From contig JAMYHL010000059.1 in assembly GCA_025531455.1 (NCBI GenBank), positions 310,001-374,000 on the forward strand: 64,000 bases of DNA, read 5' to 3'. Shown in pieces: positions 23,774 through 36,391 of this stretch. This stretch comes from Apiotrichum sp. Y4204 (taxonomy: Eukaryota > Basidiomycota > Tremellomycetes > Trichosporonales > Trichosporonaceae). Under the pieces are notes generated by a model that was not told the origin of the DNA, did no database searches, and was given only the letters and a program-made list of their open reading frames with translations. The first letter of the stretch is position 1; every line of letters starts with the position of its first letter. The position numbers and the translations under genes are program-made.

Positions 23774-24314
23774 GCTGGGATGAGGCGGGGATAACCAGAA
23801 GCTGTAAACGTTTGTTATCTCGGTGGGTAATGCGAAGAGCAAACCACAAGTCCTAACATTTCGACCGGCATGTGGTCCTCAAACCCACACTCCCATACTC
23901 TGTGCTCGCACAATGTCGGCAACATGCGTCCAATTTGTCAATACCGGGTACTATCACGCAAGATGAACAATGAAAGTAGGGAGCAAAGGCGGGGGTGGGC
24001 ACATCGGCACAACCGGCTTGGCTTGGCTCTTTGCTCTTTCTTTTTGGTTGCCCGAGATGGGCGCAGATAGCCGAACTGGCACACGCTCAATTCCGGGATC
24101 GCCATCTGCGGAGCCCCAGGTCAGGATGAGTATTTCCAAAAATATACACGTCATTTACCACGTTTTGACCGATCTTATCATTTCCCCCATGCCCTGGTTC
24201 TGATTTTTTTGGACCCAAGTTGGATCAACAATCGCGTCCCAGTAGTTGGCCATCGTCGAGACCACTCGATCAACCACTTTCTTTCCTCCAACCCCGCAGT
24301 GCTTGTCGCCCACC
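23774..24314. promoter_or_regulatory. Divergent promoter acyl-CoA ligase / UTP6
   Basis: The 541 bp separate two outward-facing start codons and so contain both promoters. I see no distinctive element. Confidence 0.5.
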
Positions 24315-26615
24315 ATGGAGAAGGTCCAGTTCCAGCTCGAGGCAACGCTCCCCGAGCTCAAGGACCTCTACGACAAGGGCCTCTTCTCAAAGGTAGCTGT
24401 GCCCCTTGCATCCTCAGCTAACATTGCAGCACGAGATCGACCAGATCACCAAGCGGAGGACGCAGTATGAGACCGCACTGATTCGTCGCATTACCCGCAA
24501 AGACGACTTTTTCAAGTATGCCGAGTACGAGATCAACCTCGAGCGCCTGCGCAAGGTGCGGTGGAAGAAGCTCAGTGGGTGACTAGTCTCGAATGCACCC
24601 AGTTCCCATCTGACCAGCCAGAGTACCATATTAACCCGCCTCCACCCTCCGCGTCGACGTACTCGCTCCCGCGCCGCACCCTGTACATTCTCAAGCGCGC
24701 GACTGCAAAGTTCCCCGGTGACCTTGCTGTCTGGCTCGCATACGTCGAGTATGCCGCGCGCGAGGGAATGACAAAGGTGGTTGCCAAGGGTCTCAACTCG
24801 GCCCTGCAGCACCACCCCCTCTCGCCGACGCTCTACCTTCTCCTCTCATACGCGCACCTTCATCCAGGATCACCTCTCCCCCGCTCAGCCATCCCCTCCA
24901 CCTCGCGCCTCGATCTCCCTTCCGCGCGGGAACCCTCGACAACATCGGCATTCGCCCTCGAGGGAACGCAGCCGGCACGTACCACCATTCTTCTTGGTCT
25001 CCGCGTGCTCCCCACCTCCCACATTCTTTGGAGGGAATACGTCAAGCTCGAGCTTGGCTGGGTGGAAGCACTGCGCCGCCGCTGGCACGTGCTGGGTATC
25101 AATGTCAAGGAGACGGATCCCAATTTTGAGGGCGACGCCGCGGCGCTGGCAGGCGGAGACGGGGCGTTTGGTGAGGAGGGCGAGGAGGCGCGCAGGGCGA
25201 TTCTCTCGGGACAGCTGGTTGTCCATGCGCTTTCTGAGGCACTGGGCAAGGTTTCCGCAACAGAACGCGTGAACGAGGACGGCAACGTCGTCGACGGGAT
25301 GGCTTTCCGCTCTTCGCTGATCTCAATGTTGAGAGCGTACCCCTCCCCATTGCGGACCAAGGCCTTGGGTGTCGTGTATGACGATCTCGAGAAAATTGCT
25401 GCTGCGGGAGGAGTGGAGGGCGCCAAGGCGCGCCTCATCCTCATCACTCGTCCCCTGTACGACCGGGCCTACGAGGCGGGCGAGAAGCCGACCGACGGTG
25501 TTGTCGTCAGCGGCCCCGCGCTTGTCGATACCCTTGGCGCTATTGGAAAGGAGATCCGCTCGATCGCGAAGAAGGCCGGACCCGAATGGATTGAGGTCGC
25601 CGGCTCGTGGCTCGTCGACCAGATTCAGGCAGCTGGCGAGAACCCCGACCTCCAGCGCTACCTCTTCTCGACACTGAAAGCGCTGACAAAATCATCTCTC
25701 AGCCCTCCTGCCTCGCTCCTCGCACGGCACCTGGAGCTTGTGCGTATTCTCGACAACGACGCGTATCTCGCCACTGCCCGGTCCCACGCCGCTCAACACC
25801 CCTCCAGCCCTGTACTCCAGCTTGCCCGCGTGAATGCCGAGGTTGAGAGCTCGGATGTCGACACCACCGTGCGCAAGGCGTGTGAGGAGGCTGCGACGGA
25901 GGTCACTAAGCGCAATCTCTCGGTGGAGGACCGAGAGGCCGTTGTTTCTCTGTGGACGACTTGGGCAAAGTGGGAGGAGGAGCACGGGTCAGAGGCGCAG
26001 TGGAAAAAGCTCCTCCGCGACTCTCTGCGACTCGGCGCTGGTATCCCTGCTCTGCATCCATCTCTTCTCGCCGCGTACTTTGTCTCCAGGCTGCGGGCGG
26101 GCGTGTCCGCCCAGGAGGCTCTCGCCGGAATCATCAAGTCGTATCACCCGACTACCCCATTCTTCGCCCTTGCGTTCCCTGATCTCGCCGAGCTGGTCGG
26201 CACGCAGCCGAGTCTCGCCAAGTTCTACCGTGCGTGGCGGGACGCGTGCAAGACTGCGTCTGAGCGCGTCGACGCCGTCCTCTCCTGGGCTGCATGGCTC
26301 TCCGACCACGGCAAGGGCCGCGACGCGTATGCTGCCGTCGACGTTGTTCGCCGCGAGGTCCGCAACGATGAGGCGGCGATTGCCGGCCTCGAGGCTGGTT
26401 GGAAGGCATTGATGGATGCCGCGGAGGCACGGAACGAGGGCGATGTGGAGATGGAGAGCAGCGAGAGTGGGAGTGAGAGCGGAGACGAGAGTCATAGCGG
26501 GGAGAGCGGGGAGAGTTCGGAAGATGGAAGCGAGGAGAGTGAGGGCTCTGAGGATGACGGCGAGGATGAGGACGACGACGAGGACATGGCCGGAGACCTG
26601 GCCATCTCCATGTAG
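24315..26615 (+). CDS. UTP6: U3 snoRNP component Utp6 (HAT repeats)
   Basis: A component of the small-subunit processome needed for 18S rRNA maturation in the nucleolus. Exons are 24315-24392, 24430-24574 and 24622-26615, giving 738 residues. The N-terminus matches the Utp6 signature: MEKVQFQLEATLPELKDL, then the helical stretch around TKRRTQYETALIRRITRK and FFKYAEYEINLERLRK. HAT (half-TPR) repeats follow, for example RRTLYILKRATAKFPGD and VWLAYVEYAAREG. Later copies include WTTWAKWEEEHGSEAQWKKL. The C-terminus is a long acidic Ser/Glu/Asp tail from about residue 690, common in nucleolar proteins. Extra loops rich in Ser/Pro interrupt the repeat region. The 47-bp second intron uses the acceptor CCAG at 24621; the other nearby AG breaks the frame. 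Confidence 0.92.
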
Positions 26616-29081
26616 ACTAGTATCCTTGAATAGTACCCCCGCAATCACCATCGCCATCATGCAAGCATAGAGTTTTTTTTTCTATACATCTTGACACAAA
26701 GGCCTTGAATGTCGGATGATCCCCTGAGTGGTGGTGGTGGCACGGTGGACGGTGGACGGTCACGGTGGACTCGAATCGTGCCCTGGAGCACCTCCACTTC
26801 GATCCATGATCTAGCGACAACTGTGCCAGGCTTGCTAACGCCCATGATAGCGACATTCTCGGTGGTACTCACTAATAGAGCACAGTCCCCAGTGTGCCCG
26901 TGCTGTATGTATACACGTTGCACATCTGCTGTCGCATGGGTCGCACATCTGCTATCTCCGGGGGGATGCCGGGTTATCTATCTGTCCTATCTGTTTTTGT
27001 GGCTGTGCTGTGTGCTTCTTTTCGCCCGGTGTGATAGCAACTTGATAGCAACTTGATAGGATGAGCGCAACGCGAAGCGCAAAAAGCCACAAGCCACCAC
27101 TACTAGCGCACGATCTGCATGTGGATCCCTCAGAGCCATGGGGGATCCTGCGATTCTGCAAATCGCGCAGATCATATGGTGTTCAACGTTTCAGCAGAGC
27201 AATCCCAGCGATCCACAAGACTAAGGGGGATCAGCAGATCAGCAGATGCACAGTAGTGTGTGTGTGCTTGTGATAACCGGGATCGGCTGGGGGTGATGAG
27301 CGATTTTTAAGGCTATTTGTCATTACTATTAGTATTGTTATTATTGCTGGTGGTGACTATTTAGGAATGTGTCACTTTTTTGTATTTGTCTCTGCCGCCA
27401 CCCAATTTTATTTATTACGATTGGGAATGTCATGATATTATGATGCCACAGCCACTGTGCCACAGCCACTGCCCCTGTCTTGGGCACAAAACGGTGACGG
27501 GTGCCAAGCACATGCAAAAAGACAGAGTGCAGATTGATGACAGCATGTCGGCAGTTGACCGAGCAAGCTAACTGCTAAGCTGCTAGACTAGCCAGACTGC
27601 GATACTGAGGGAGCGCTAATAGGAGTAGTAGTGCGGGTGCTGTGGATGGGTGGGTCATGACCTCTGCCGGCCTCCTGGCTCCTGGAATTCGGCCAGTCAG
27701 GACTAAAGTCAGGACGTAGTCTCTGTGAATGGGCATCTCGGAGTATTTATTCTGGCCCACGTTGTGTGGGTGTGTTTGGAGTGTATGGCTTGCATTGTCA
27801 TTGCTGCCCTGCATCTTCTGGCTATGCATGTATGGACTGGATAGGTGAGACTGGATGCATTGAGATAGTGATGAAGATGCATGTGATAGAGAGCATGGAT
27901 GTTGTGGTGGGGAGTGAATAGTGGGTGAACTCCGCCGCCCGCCCCCCCTTTGTCGTGTCACACTCACCCAGAGTCTGAGCATTTTGCCCCTTTTATTATG
28001 ATTGTAGCTTAATATTCCCCCCACCTCTCTCCCCCCCCCCTTGCCCCTTCCCCGCCTCGGCCCCTCCGCTCCGTCTCCGTCTCGATTGGTTGTGCCGTCG
28101 TCGTCGTCGCCGCTTGACCCATTTGTCAACATCAAACACATCATTCACATCTCTCAATCTACCCACTACTACTCCAACAACAAACCATCACCAGCACACA
28201 TTTACTCGCTTGCATCGGCATTCCATAAACAAGACACCAGCATTTATAATACCCGCTTCCACCGTTTCTCTCTTGTTGTGGCTCCCATTTTCGGAACATT
28301 TGTAACCCCCTCAGCCCCTCGAGACGTCTCGTCGTCGTTCTGTCGACAACCCGCAAGCCACCCCTGCAAAGCCTTTTTTTGACGCCCGGACTCGCAGCAA
28401 AGACCTTTTTGAACAACCCACCTGAATCAAAAAACCACTCAAACTCACTCTCTCGTCGGTGGCTCCCCTTTGTTGCGCCCCCTTTAACCGGGCCTTAGTA
28501 GTCTTCCTCTCGTGTTGTTGCACTCCACCATCCCACATTAGGCTACATCATCGGTCTCTCTCTTCCACCCCTTATCATCCCGACAAAGAAACGTGGGTCT
28601 CCGACACGTTCGTCCAACAGCACTACTCTCAACCTCGCCACTCGCCACTCCTTTTGGCAGCGCTGCATCACACAACTTTTGTGCATCAACCCCCCCGGAA
28701 GCTCTGATCAAGGCACGGCCCGGCACGACCCAGACACGGCGTCACTCACCCCGAGACCCCGACCGCCTCCCCTCCCATCCACACACACGCCCCGTTCATA
28801 TCTTTCTCGACCACCCCGACAAAAATAACTCACCCCCGTTCGCCGTCCCTCACTCGCATCTTTCTTGATAATCCCCCCACTCTACTTGTCCTGGAATGGG
28901 CCCTCTAGCAGCCGAAGCTCCCAAGTCGAGTCAGTATCCATTGCCATCGTACGGCGCGGGGCTGCCGTTTTGTGCTGTTCGGAAACCCAGTCCTTCCTGT
29001 CCCCGCTTCGGCCCTTGCAATTCTCGCATCCCTTGTCCCGCGCTAACACGCACAGCGTTCTCTGCGTAACGTACCGGCACA
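26616..29081. other. 2.5-kb intergenic region and KCS1 leader
   Basis: No protein gene is recognisable. From about 28000 to 29080 the plus strand is strongly pyrimidine-rich and is likely the promoter and long 5' leader of the kinase gene. Around 27300-27450 lies an A/T-rich island that stands out from the GC-rich surroundings. A short reading frame at 28896-29069 ends just before the kinase start. Confidence 0.55.
28896..29069 (+). promoter_or_regulatory. Candidate uORF in the KCS1 leader
   Basis: An ATG at 28896 opens 57 codons ending in TAA at 29067-29069, only 12 bp before the kinase ATG and in the same frame. If transcribed as leader it would act as an upstream ORF. An alternative is that part of it is a spliced first coding exon. 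Confidence 0.4.
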
Positions 29082-32000
29082 ATGTCCTCGAGCAGGGCAC
29101 CCGTCGCGCTCCCTTCTCGCCCGCGAAGGAGTTTGAGCGACCAAGCACGAGATGGCCTTGATAAGAGCAACCATCAACCCACAGCGTTGGGCACCGAGAT
29201 CACCACTTCGCCACCACCCACCTCCCCCCGCAACGTGAACAACGACCCGACCTCTCCGTTTGCCAGCCGCTCCGCACCGATTCGTATGAGGCAGAAGACA
29301 AGCGGCAGTGGCCGCGAGCGGGGACGCGAAGTGGGGAGCGTTACCATTTCCCTGCGCCAGGCAAAGCACGATGACGACGACGAGGATGAAGCTGCCGAAT
29401 GTCCGCCTGCGATCTCGTCTTCACGCCCGCAGCGACATGGCTACCGGGGGTTTCGACCACGAGCCAAATCGCTGCGAGTGCCAAACCAGCCTGCATCGAG
29501 CTCCAGTCTCGGCAACAAGTTCTTCCTTCCACATTTTTCCACCGACCAAAAGTTTTCCCTCCAGCGTGCAGGCGTGTCACCCACGCTGGATCTGCGGCTC
29601 GGCGTCGGTAACGATCACCTCGACGCAAGTCTCGGCGACGCGATCCGGCGCGGCGCAAGCAATGGTGGTGGAGAGGTCACGTTGCCCAAGGCGGCGCTGC
29701 GGGTACTCTCAGAGGCCAAGGAGGATATGGACCAACGTGCAATGTCCAAGCAGACCCGCAAGGGCAGCATTGGCATGGGCCTGTTCAAGGAGACACGGCC
29801 CATGGATATTCGGCCGCCTTCCGCCGACCGCAAAATGCCGCAGGAACGCGAGCGTGATCGGAGAGCAAGTCAGGAACGCCGGACATCTGCAGACCGGGAT
29901 CGCAGGGACGATTTACGGTCTGGGATGGTGCTGGATGAGGTCAAGGAGGAGGAGATTTTGTCAAGATCGCCAGAGCTGGACCGTGAGGAAGAGTCGAGCC
30001 CCTCGCCGACAACGATCGAGACTTCGGCAGATGAGACGGCACAGATCCAGGTCCTGCCCTCACCTCGCAAGTCGTATTCGCGCGATGATAGGCTAGAGGA
30101 AGGGACCGATTGGACCTCCTCCACCTCGTCACTCACGGACGACGACGACATGGTCATCTTTGGCAGTGAAACGGACACGGACGAGGAACCCATGACCTTC
30201 CCCTTGCAGCCGTATGGCCACAAGGTTGGGGGCCATTCGAGCATCTACCAGTTTACGCGTGCAGCAATCTGCAAGCCTCTTGTCGGCCGCGAAAACATCT
30301 TCTACGAGGACGTCGAACGCCTTGCACCCGGTCTCCTCCCATTCATTCCTCGATACCTGGGTGTCATGCTGGTGAACTATCGGCGACAAGTCCGTGCAGG
30401 TACGGAAGGGTCGGGCACGCCCGCCGGAGGCGACGAACTTGCGCTCTCCCCCTTTGCAACCCATCCATCCACCCCCGCGAGCCGTGCGGACAAGACGGAA
30501 TCGGTCATCTCTGACGTCGAGGTGCCCGAGGTCTCACTGGGGTTTAACAGGCATGTGGTCCCCGACTGGCTCTTCCGTTCGACTGGGCCCGGGCCTGACA
30601 GGGGCAGACGGCGTTTACACTCAAACGATGGCGTGTTGAACGGGGAGCGTCAGCGTGCGCTCTCTCCTCGATCACCAGGGTCCCTCCCGCGGGACACCTT
30701 TTCGCCATCAAGTTCACTAGGTTGCTTGTCCCTCAAGGACATGCCAGGGTCGCCGTGTTCTGTGCCCCGGCGCCTCATGCGTGAGGAGCCTTCCACCCCG
30801 GCGCACTCGCCTGCGAGCCCGGGTCTGCACTGCGCCAACTCGTCGCCCGCCCTGCGGCAGCAGAGCCTCTACGCGGAAGCGACACAGAGTGGTCCTGCCT
30901 CTCCGCACCCTTCGTTTGCAGGCACAGGCTCGACAACGGTAAACAACAAGCTCAAGGAGCACGTCTTTTCGTCGATTTTCAAGAAGCTCCGAAAGCATCG
31001 AGCCCTTCCACGGCACCATGACGATGATGCGGATGATGAACACGAGTTCGCGTCAGCAGCGACCGTTGGTGCTCGTCCGCGGCGCCGCGAAGGCCTGCGG
31101 AACTGCCACTCCCGTAACCCGTCCGACAACCCGCCCCCGCGGCGCGCGAATAGCGACGTCCAGCTCGGCAGTGCGGTTGGCAACCGACGGCGAGACGAGA
31201 GCGCCGACCGCGCGATGCTGTTCCAGATGGACGACGACGAACCTGTGTCGATGAACACGAAGCGTGCGGTTGCGGGACGTGACCGCCGCCAGCCGTCACA
31301 GACGCAGTCAACCAACGCATCCATCGAGAGCGACTCGCCGATTGTGTCCCCGTTCGACCACGAGCATGGACTTGCAGTCCACGGACACCCGGCCGATCTG
31401 CGCCGGCAGGAGCGGTCGCAGTCTCGCGACCGCGCATCGCTTGCCTCTCCGCTTGTTGGCTCTGTGATCAGCGACGACCTGGTCCGCCAGGAAAACTTTA
31501 TTTTCATGGAGGACCTGACTGGGCGGCTGAAGCGGCCATGTGTGCTCGATCTCAAGATGGGAACACGGCAGTACGGGTACGACGCAACGCCACTCAAGAA
31601 GTACAGCCAGCGGAAAAAGTGTGACCAGACGACAAGCCGGACCCTCGGTGTGCGCATGTGTGGCATGCAGGTGAGCAATTCGAAAGTTGGCAGCTCTGAC
31701 GCCAGGTCTGGAGCAACAAGAAGCAGGAGTTTGTGTCCAAGAACAAGTACCGTGGCCGCGAACTCAAGACGCCCGACTTTCCGCGCGTGCTCAAGCTGTT
31801 CCTGAGCGATGGCGACCTGATCCTCATGGAGCAGATCCCAAGTCTGATTCAGAAGATGTACAACCTCGCGGCTATATTGTCGACGCTCGCCGGGTTCCGG
31901 TTTTACGGCTGTTCGCTGCTGCTCATCTACGATGGTGACAAGTCTGTGCAGGATTCGTATGCGCGACAGGTACGCTGCAGCCGGCCGTCGATACACGAGC

Positions 32001-32488
32001 GCGGGGACAGCGCGGTGTTCAACGGCGAGGCACCCCCGTCGCGCCGCCGCCCATCTCTCTCGAACTCGCGCCGCTCGCGCTCAGCAGACGTCACCGACAG
32101 GGCCCACGCGCACCACCGCATCCGGGGCGAGATTGTCGTGCGCATCGTCGACTTTGCACACACCACCACGGGACAGGACATTATCTTTCCGTACCCGCCA
32201 GGCATGTCCGACCCACCAAACATGGGCAAGGGGTACGAGACGCTGGTGGACCCCGCGACGGGGCTGACCCTCGCCCGCTTCCCGCCGCACCGGCCCGCTG
32301 AACCAGACATGGGTTTCATCTTTGGCATCCGCAGCATTGTGCGCTCGCTCAGAGACATTTACAGCACCGAGACGGACCGCCGGCGCGCGGCCGGCATCGC
32401 GTGCCCCCCACTACCCACGTTTGAACACAGCGACGTATTTGACAAGCTCTTCCCCGAGGGATTCGACCTTGCATATTTGAGTACCTAG
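29082..32488 (+). CDS. KCS1: Inositol hexakisphosphate kinase (Kcs1 type)
   Basis: Phosphorylates IP6 to the inositol pyrophosphate 5-IP7, a signal in phosphate and stress control. Exons are 29082-31670 and 31706-32488, giving 1123 residues. The first 370 or so residues are disordered and Ser/Arg/Asp/Glu-rich. The kinase half starts at QPYGHKVGGHSSIYQF. The inositol-phosphate-binding PxxxDxKxG motif is PCVLDLKMG, at about residues 819-827. The SLL element is in FYGCSLLLIYDG and the metal-binding IDF element is VRIVDFAHTTTG. The C-terminus has the family block EPDMGFIFGIRSIVRSL. A low-complexity insert of about 400 residues splits the N-lobe from the PxxxDxKxG motif, which accounts for the large size typical of fungal Kcs1. 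The only intron (35 bp) lies after GVRMCGMQ. Confidence 0.95.
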
Positions 32489-33098
32489 GGAATGAGGCTA
32501 GGAGCTCTAGTAGAGCAGATGTATAATATGTACCATTGGAGGGTGGGGAGAAGGGCGCTGAAAGCTTGGCTCGATGCAGTGGGCGCGGGTGGGAATGTGG
32601 GGAAAACACTAGGGCTGCGAACCCCCCAACCGCAATAGCAAGTAAGACAGTGTTTCCCAGACTCGGCGCCCGGCGTTCGGAGTTGGCCGAGCCGCGCTCA
32701 GAGCTCAAGAGCTCGGCCAGGCCCAGGCCCCCCCGATTTCTGATGATGACAACATGCCGCGCAGCAGAACCCTGCAAACTCTCTCTTGGATCGCTAAGCA
32801 TTATCCATCATCAATGGCACACTGAACGGATGCGAAGCGATGTGCCCACATCTACATACCGCATCTCATCCCCACAGCAGTGGGATCTACATACATAGCT
32901 ACAGCGACACTGGACCCGCGAGAAACGACTAACGCGAGACAAAGAGTGGAAGATTGAACCACGGACAATAGAATTGAATACGTCGATACTATCAACAGAG
33001 ATCGACATTCCGCTCCCCACTATCGACGATCACAATCAACAATCAACACCGCCATCGCCATCGCCATCCCCCTCCCCATCACCACTGATCTCACCACG
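32489..33098. other. Intergenic
   Basis: 610 bp between the kinase stop and the MFS start on the same strand. The last 80 bp before 33099 are A/C-rich and look like 5' leader. No gene is seen. Confidence 0.6.
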
Positions 33099-35283
33099 AT
33101 GAGCGCGAGCGAACGCACGCCGCTCCTCTCGCACAGTCTCCCGCGCTCAACCACTCCACTCTCGCGCTCGCCATCCCGCACGTCCAGCCGCCCACCGCGC
33201 AGCCGGTCGACAAGCTTTCCCTCCACTCCCACCCCACCAGCAGCACAAACACCGCGACCGGGGCGGCCGGTGCCGGCGCCGCGGCGCGGCAGCGGGCTGC
33301 ACGTCACCTTTGCGACGCCCGCGGAGCAGTCTGACGGCGCGGCAGAGAGCGTCGGGGAGCGAACGCCGCTGCGGCCCGTACTTGAGCGACATCGGCCGCT
33401 GAGGGAGACGATTTCGCGTGCAAGACTGGTGCTTGTCCTGTGAGTGAGAGTTGGGAGTTGGACGGCGGTGTGATGCTCCGATTGGACTGGAGGAGACTGG
33501 TGGGAACCGTGAGAGGAGTAGGTTGCAGATAGGAGAGTGGAGAGTGGGGAGTGGGAGAATGGGGGAGGGCGCATCTCGGATCTCACTGACCCCAGCGCGG
33601 GAATCTGGTCAAGCAACTTTGTCTTTGCCTTCCAAACCACCGCGATCCCCACCCTCGCGCCAACGATCGCGTCGGGGATGGCGCACGCCGAGCTGGCGTC
33701 ATACCTCGGCAGCGCCTTTTCGCTGGGCAACACGGCCGGTATCCCCGTCTACGGAGTGCTGATCGAGACATTGGGGCGGCGCTTTGCAATGCTCACGGCG
33801 TGCGCGCTCTTTGGCGTCGGGACGCTCGCCTGCGCCCTCGCTCCGGACATGTATGCGCTCATCGCTGCGCGCGCGTTCACCGGCCTCGGCGCCGGGGGAC
33901 TCCTCACCGTCTCGGCTGTCATCTGCACCGACCTCGTGCATCTCCACGAACGCGGATTTTACCAGGGTACGCCGAGAGTGTTTTGTTTTTGCTTTTTGGT
34001 TTTTGTTTCTGACAGAAGGCATCATGATGACCATCTTCGGCCTCGGGTCCATGCTTGGCGGGCCGCTGTCCGGCTGGCTGACGGACCACTATGCGTGGCA
34101 GCTGTCGTTCTGGGTACAGCTCCCCATCCTCGCGTGGTGTGCGGGCGTGGTTGGCCTCGCGCTGCCTGATCCACCAGTGCCGCCGACTCACCGGAGCGTG
34201 TGGGCTGGTCTACGCGCGCTCGACTGGGCGGGCATTTTCCTGCTTCTCGGCGCTGTCTGCGCACTCATGCTCGGACTGAGCCTGCACACTTCGTACCTCC
34301 GCCCATGGACCGATGTCGCGGTATGGGGCCTCATCCTCGCCTCGGCAGTGGGCATTGTCGCCTTTTTTGTCGTCGAGGCCCGCGCTAAACGCCCCATTGT
34401 CCCGCCAGCAATGTTTGCAAACCGCCAGCTCGTCGCCATCTGGCTCGCGGGCACGAGCCTCCTCGTCGCGAGCCAGGCGTTCTTGTTCCACGTCCCCATG
34501 TACTTTACCATCCTGACCGACTCGAGCGCCGCGCAGGCCGGTCTTGTCGTCAGTGTGTGTTCCGGCATTGGTCTCAGTTCCGGCAGCTTACTCTCCGGAT
34601 AGTGAGTGCCGCAGAAAGAACATTCTCTGACCCACAGCCACATACGCCGCGGAGGACGATACACGCTCCTCGGCGTGTTCGCGCTCATTCCCAGTATTGC
34701 GGCGTGCCTCATCGCCGTTCAGTGGACGCCCGCTTGGCCCCAGTGGGCATACTACGCCACCGTCCTCCCGAGCAACGTGGGCTATGCAATCTTCCTAAAC
34801 GTCACTTTAAGTGAGTCCCCGTAGCCATGGGCACCCTCCAGCTCCACTGCAGCTCCACTGACACCAGTCGCGCTTATTACGTCCGTCGACAGCGCGACGA
34901 TGCCAAAGGCCACCGCACTGTTATACACGGTGCGCAGCCTGGGCGCGACGCTCGGCGTGTCGCTCGGCGGGTCCATCCAGGTCGGCGCGCTGGTAACGGC
35001 TCTCCGGCAGCGTTTCAGCGACGCGCCGCACGGCGCGCGCATCATCGACGCAATCCTGCACTCGAAAGCCGCGATCGGTAAACTGCCGCCACCGCAGAAA
35101 AAGCTCGCGCTCGAGGCCGTCGCAATCTCGCTCAGCACGACATGGGCCGCGGCGGGCGGCGTGGCCGTGTGCACGCTGCTGTTTGCGCTGTTCATCAAGG
35201 AGAATGCCATCCCGCCAAAGGATAAGCGCGTGGACGCGCGACGAGAGGGGAGAGGGGAGCGCGGCGAGGCGTGCGAGGCGTAG
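33099..35283 (+). CDS. MFS transporter, DHA2-like (vacuolar amino acid / multidrug type)
   Basis: A major facilitator superfamily proton antiporter. Exons are 33099-33439, 33596-33966, 34016-34601, 34638-34810 and 34868-35283, giving 628 residues. The first 100 residues are cytosolic and Ser/Thr/Pro/Arg-rich, with an early ERTPLL that resembles an acidic dileucine sorting signal for the vacuole. Membrane segments begin at ARLVLVLAGIWSSNFVFAF. The loop motif ETLGRRFAMLTACALFGVG, the RAFTGLGAGGLLTVSAVI segment and GLGSMLGGPLSGWL (motif C-like) mark a drug:H+ antiporter of the 14-span class. The pattern is like fungal VBA/azole-resistance proteins. The substrate is not readable. The C-terminus is a charged Arg/Glu tail. 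Confidence 0.88.
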
Positions 35284-35662
35284 AACGTGCGACGCGTAGA
35301 CTGGTGGCGGACGTAGCTGTACGGTAGAGCTAGACCTGTACAGTAGACATAAACAAGGGACCAAGGGCTATGAATCAGTGGCGGCGACCGCCTCTTACGT
35401 CCAAACGCCCGTTCGAGAGCAAGCACGACGCGTTGTGTCGCAGCTTCGGCCAGCCAGCCCAGCCATCCGCAGCCGTTACACGAAAGCGTCAGCCAAGTCA
35501 TTCTCAGACATTACACCACACCTACTCCTGCCTACCCCCGATCATGACATGCATGATCATGGCCAGTAACGCAATGACTTCATCGAAATGCAAGTCTCTG
35601 CAAGATTGCAAGACATGTGATGCCCAGCTGACGCTACAAGGCACGGCATTCCGCGACCCGCC

Positions 35663-35708
35663 CCACTCTTTGCCACTCTTTGCCACTCTTTGCCACTCTT
35701 TGCCACTG
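35663..35708. repeat. 10-bp tandem repeat
   Basis: Four perfect copies of CCACTCTTTG start at 35663, 35673, 35683 and 35693, with a degenerate fifth copy. Confidence 0.9.
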
Positions 35709-36025
35709 TTATTCCACAATAAACCAATACAAAGGCCACAATCGCAATGCGAAACAGAGGCTCTGCGAGCTCTGCAGGCTATGGTCGGTGGACGCAGGGG
35801 GTATGACGCCATGCATCAGCATCCGACATTGCGAGAGAGAGAGATCTTGCCGCCCGCTGCGAGATGCGAGCCACTGCAGGCGACCGCAAAGGTAACTCGA
35901 GTACTCGACGAGGTCATGCGGTGCGCGGTGGCTGCGCGGCTGCGGCACTGCGGCATGACGCATTGAGAATCCTCGATTTCTTGACCGTCGATATCGTTCT
36001 TGTCGGCGAGTGGAGCCTTGCAACG

Positions 36026-36034
36026 GTATATAAG
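36026..36034 (+). promoter_or_regulatory. TATA box
   Basis: GTATATAAG lies 120 bp upstream of the ATG at 36154, followed by an A/C-rich leader, a standard layout for a strongly regulated fungal promoter. Confidence 0.7.
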
Positions 36035-36153
36035 CCTGTCATTGAGACTCCAGGATCAGTATCAAGCGACTTGCCACTGCGCACAACACAAGCCAACAAG
36101 CTACACAGCCCCAAGTCCACCTTACACCAACTCCCAACTTTATCCACATCCAC

Positions 36154-36391
36154 AATGCCGTTCCGCCGCGCCCGCGTCCCCCGCACCGCGCGCACCGGGC
36201 GCACCGCGCCGGTAGCCAACGCCAACGCCGGCGCCGTCGTCCCCTCCCGCCGGCACCTCCTGTTCCACCGCCGCGCGCGGCACGCGCACACTGCCACTGT
36301 TGTTGATCGCCGGCCGTGGTGGAAGTTTTGGAGCCACACGCGGCGCGCGACGGTCGTCGAGCCCCGGAAGCGCTTCCTCGGCGTGTTTTAG
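36154..36391 (+). CDS. Small, highly basic protein
   Basis: A single-exon gene for about 78 residues beginning MPFRRARVPRTARTGRT. It is extremely basic (Arg/His), with no acidic residue until DRRPWWKFW; the C-terminus is EPRKRFLGVF. I do not recognise a family. The evidence for a real gene is the combination of a TATA box, an A/C-rich leader with CCACAATG start context and G/C-ending codons. Its overall layout (basic, aromatic WWKFW, short) recalls small fungal proteins induced by stress, but this is only an analogy. The frame stays open upstream of the ATG, so length alone proves little. Confidence 0.5.

Larger units (their letters stand above)
35284..36153. other. Intergenic with a tandem repeat and a TATA box
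   Basis: 870 bp with no protein gene apparent. A 10-bp tandem repeat sits at 35663-35708 and a clear TATA box at 36026-36034 serves the small gene downstream. Confidence 0.6.
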
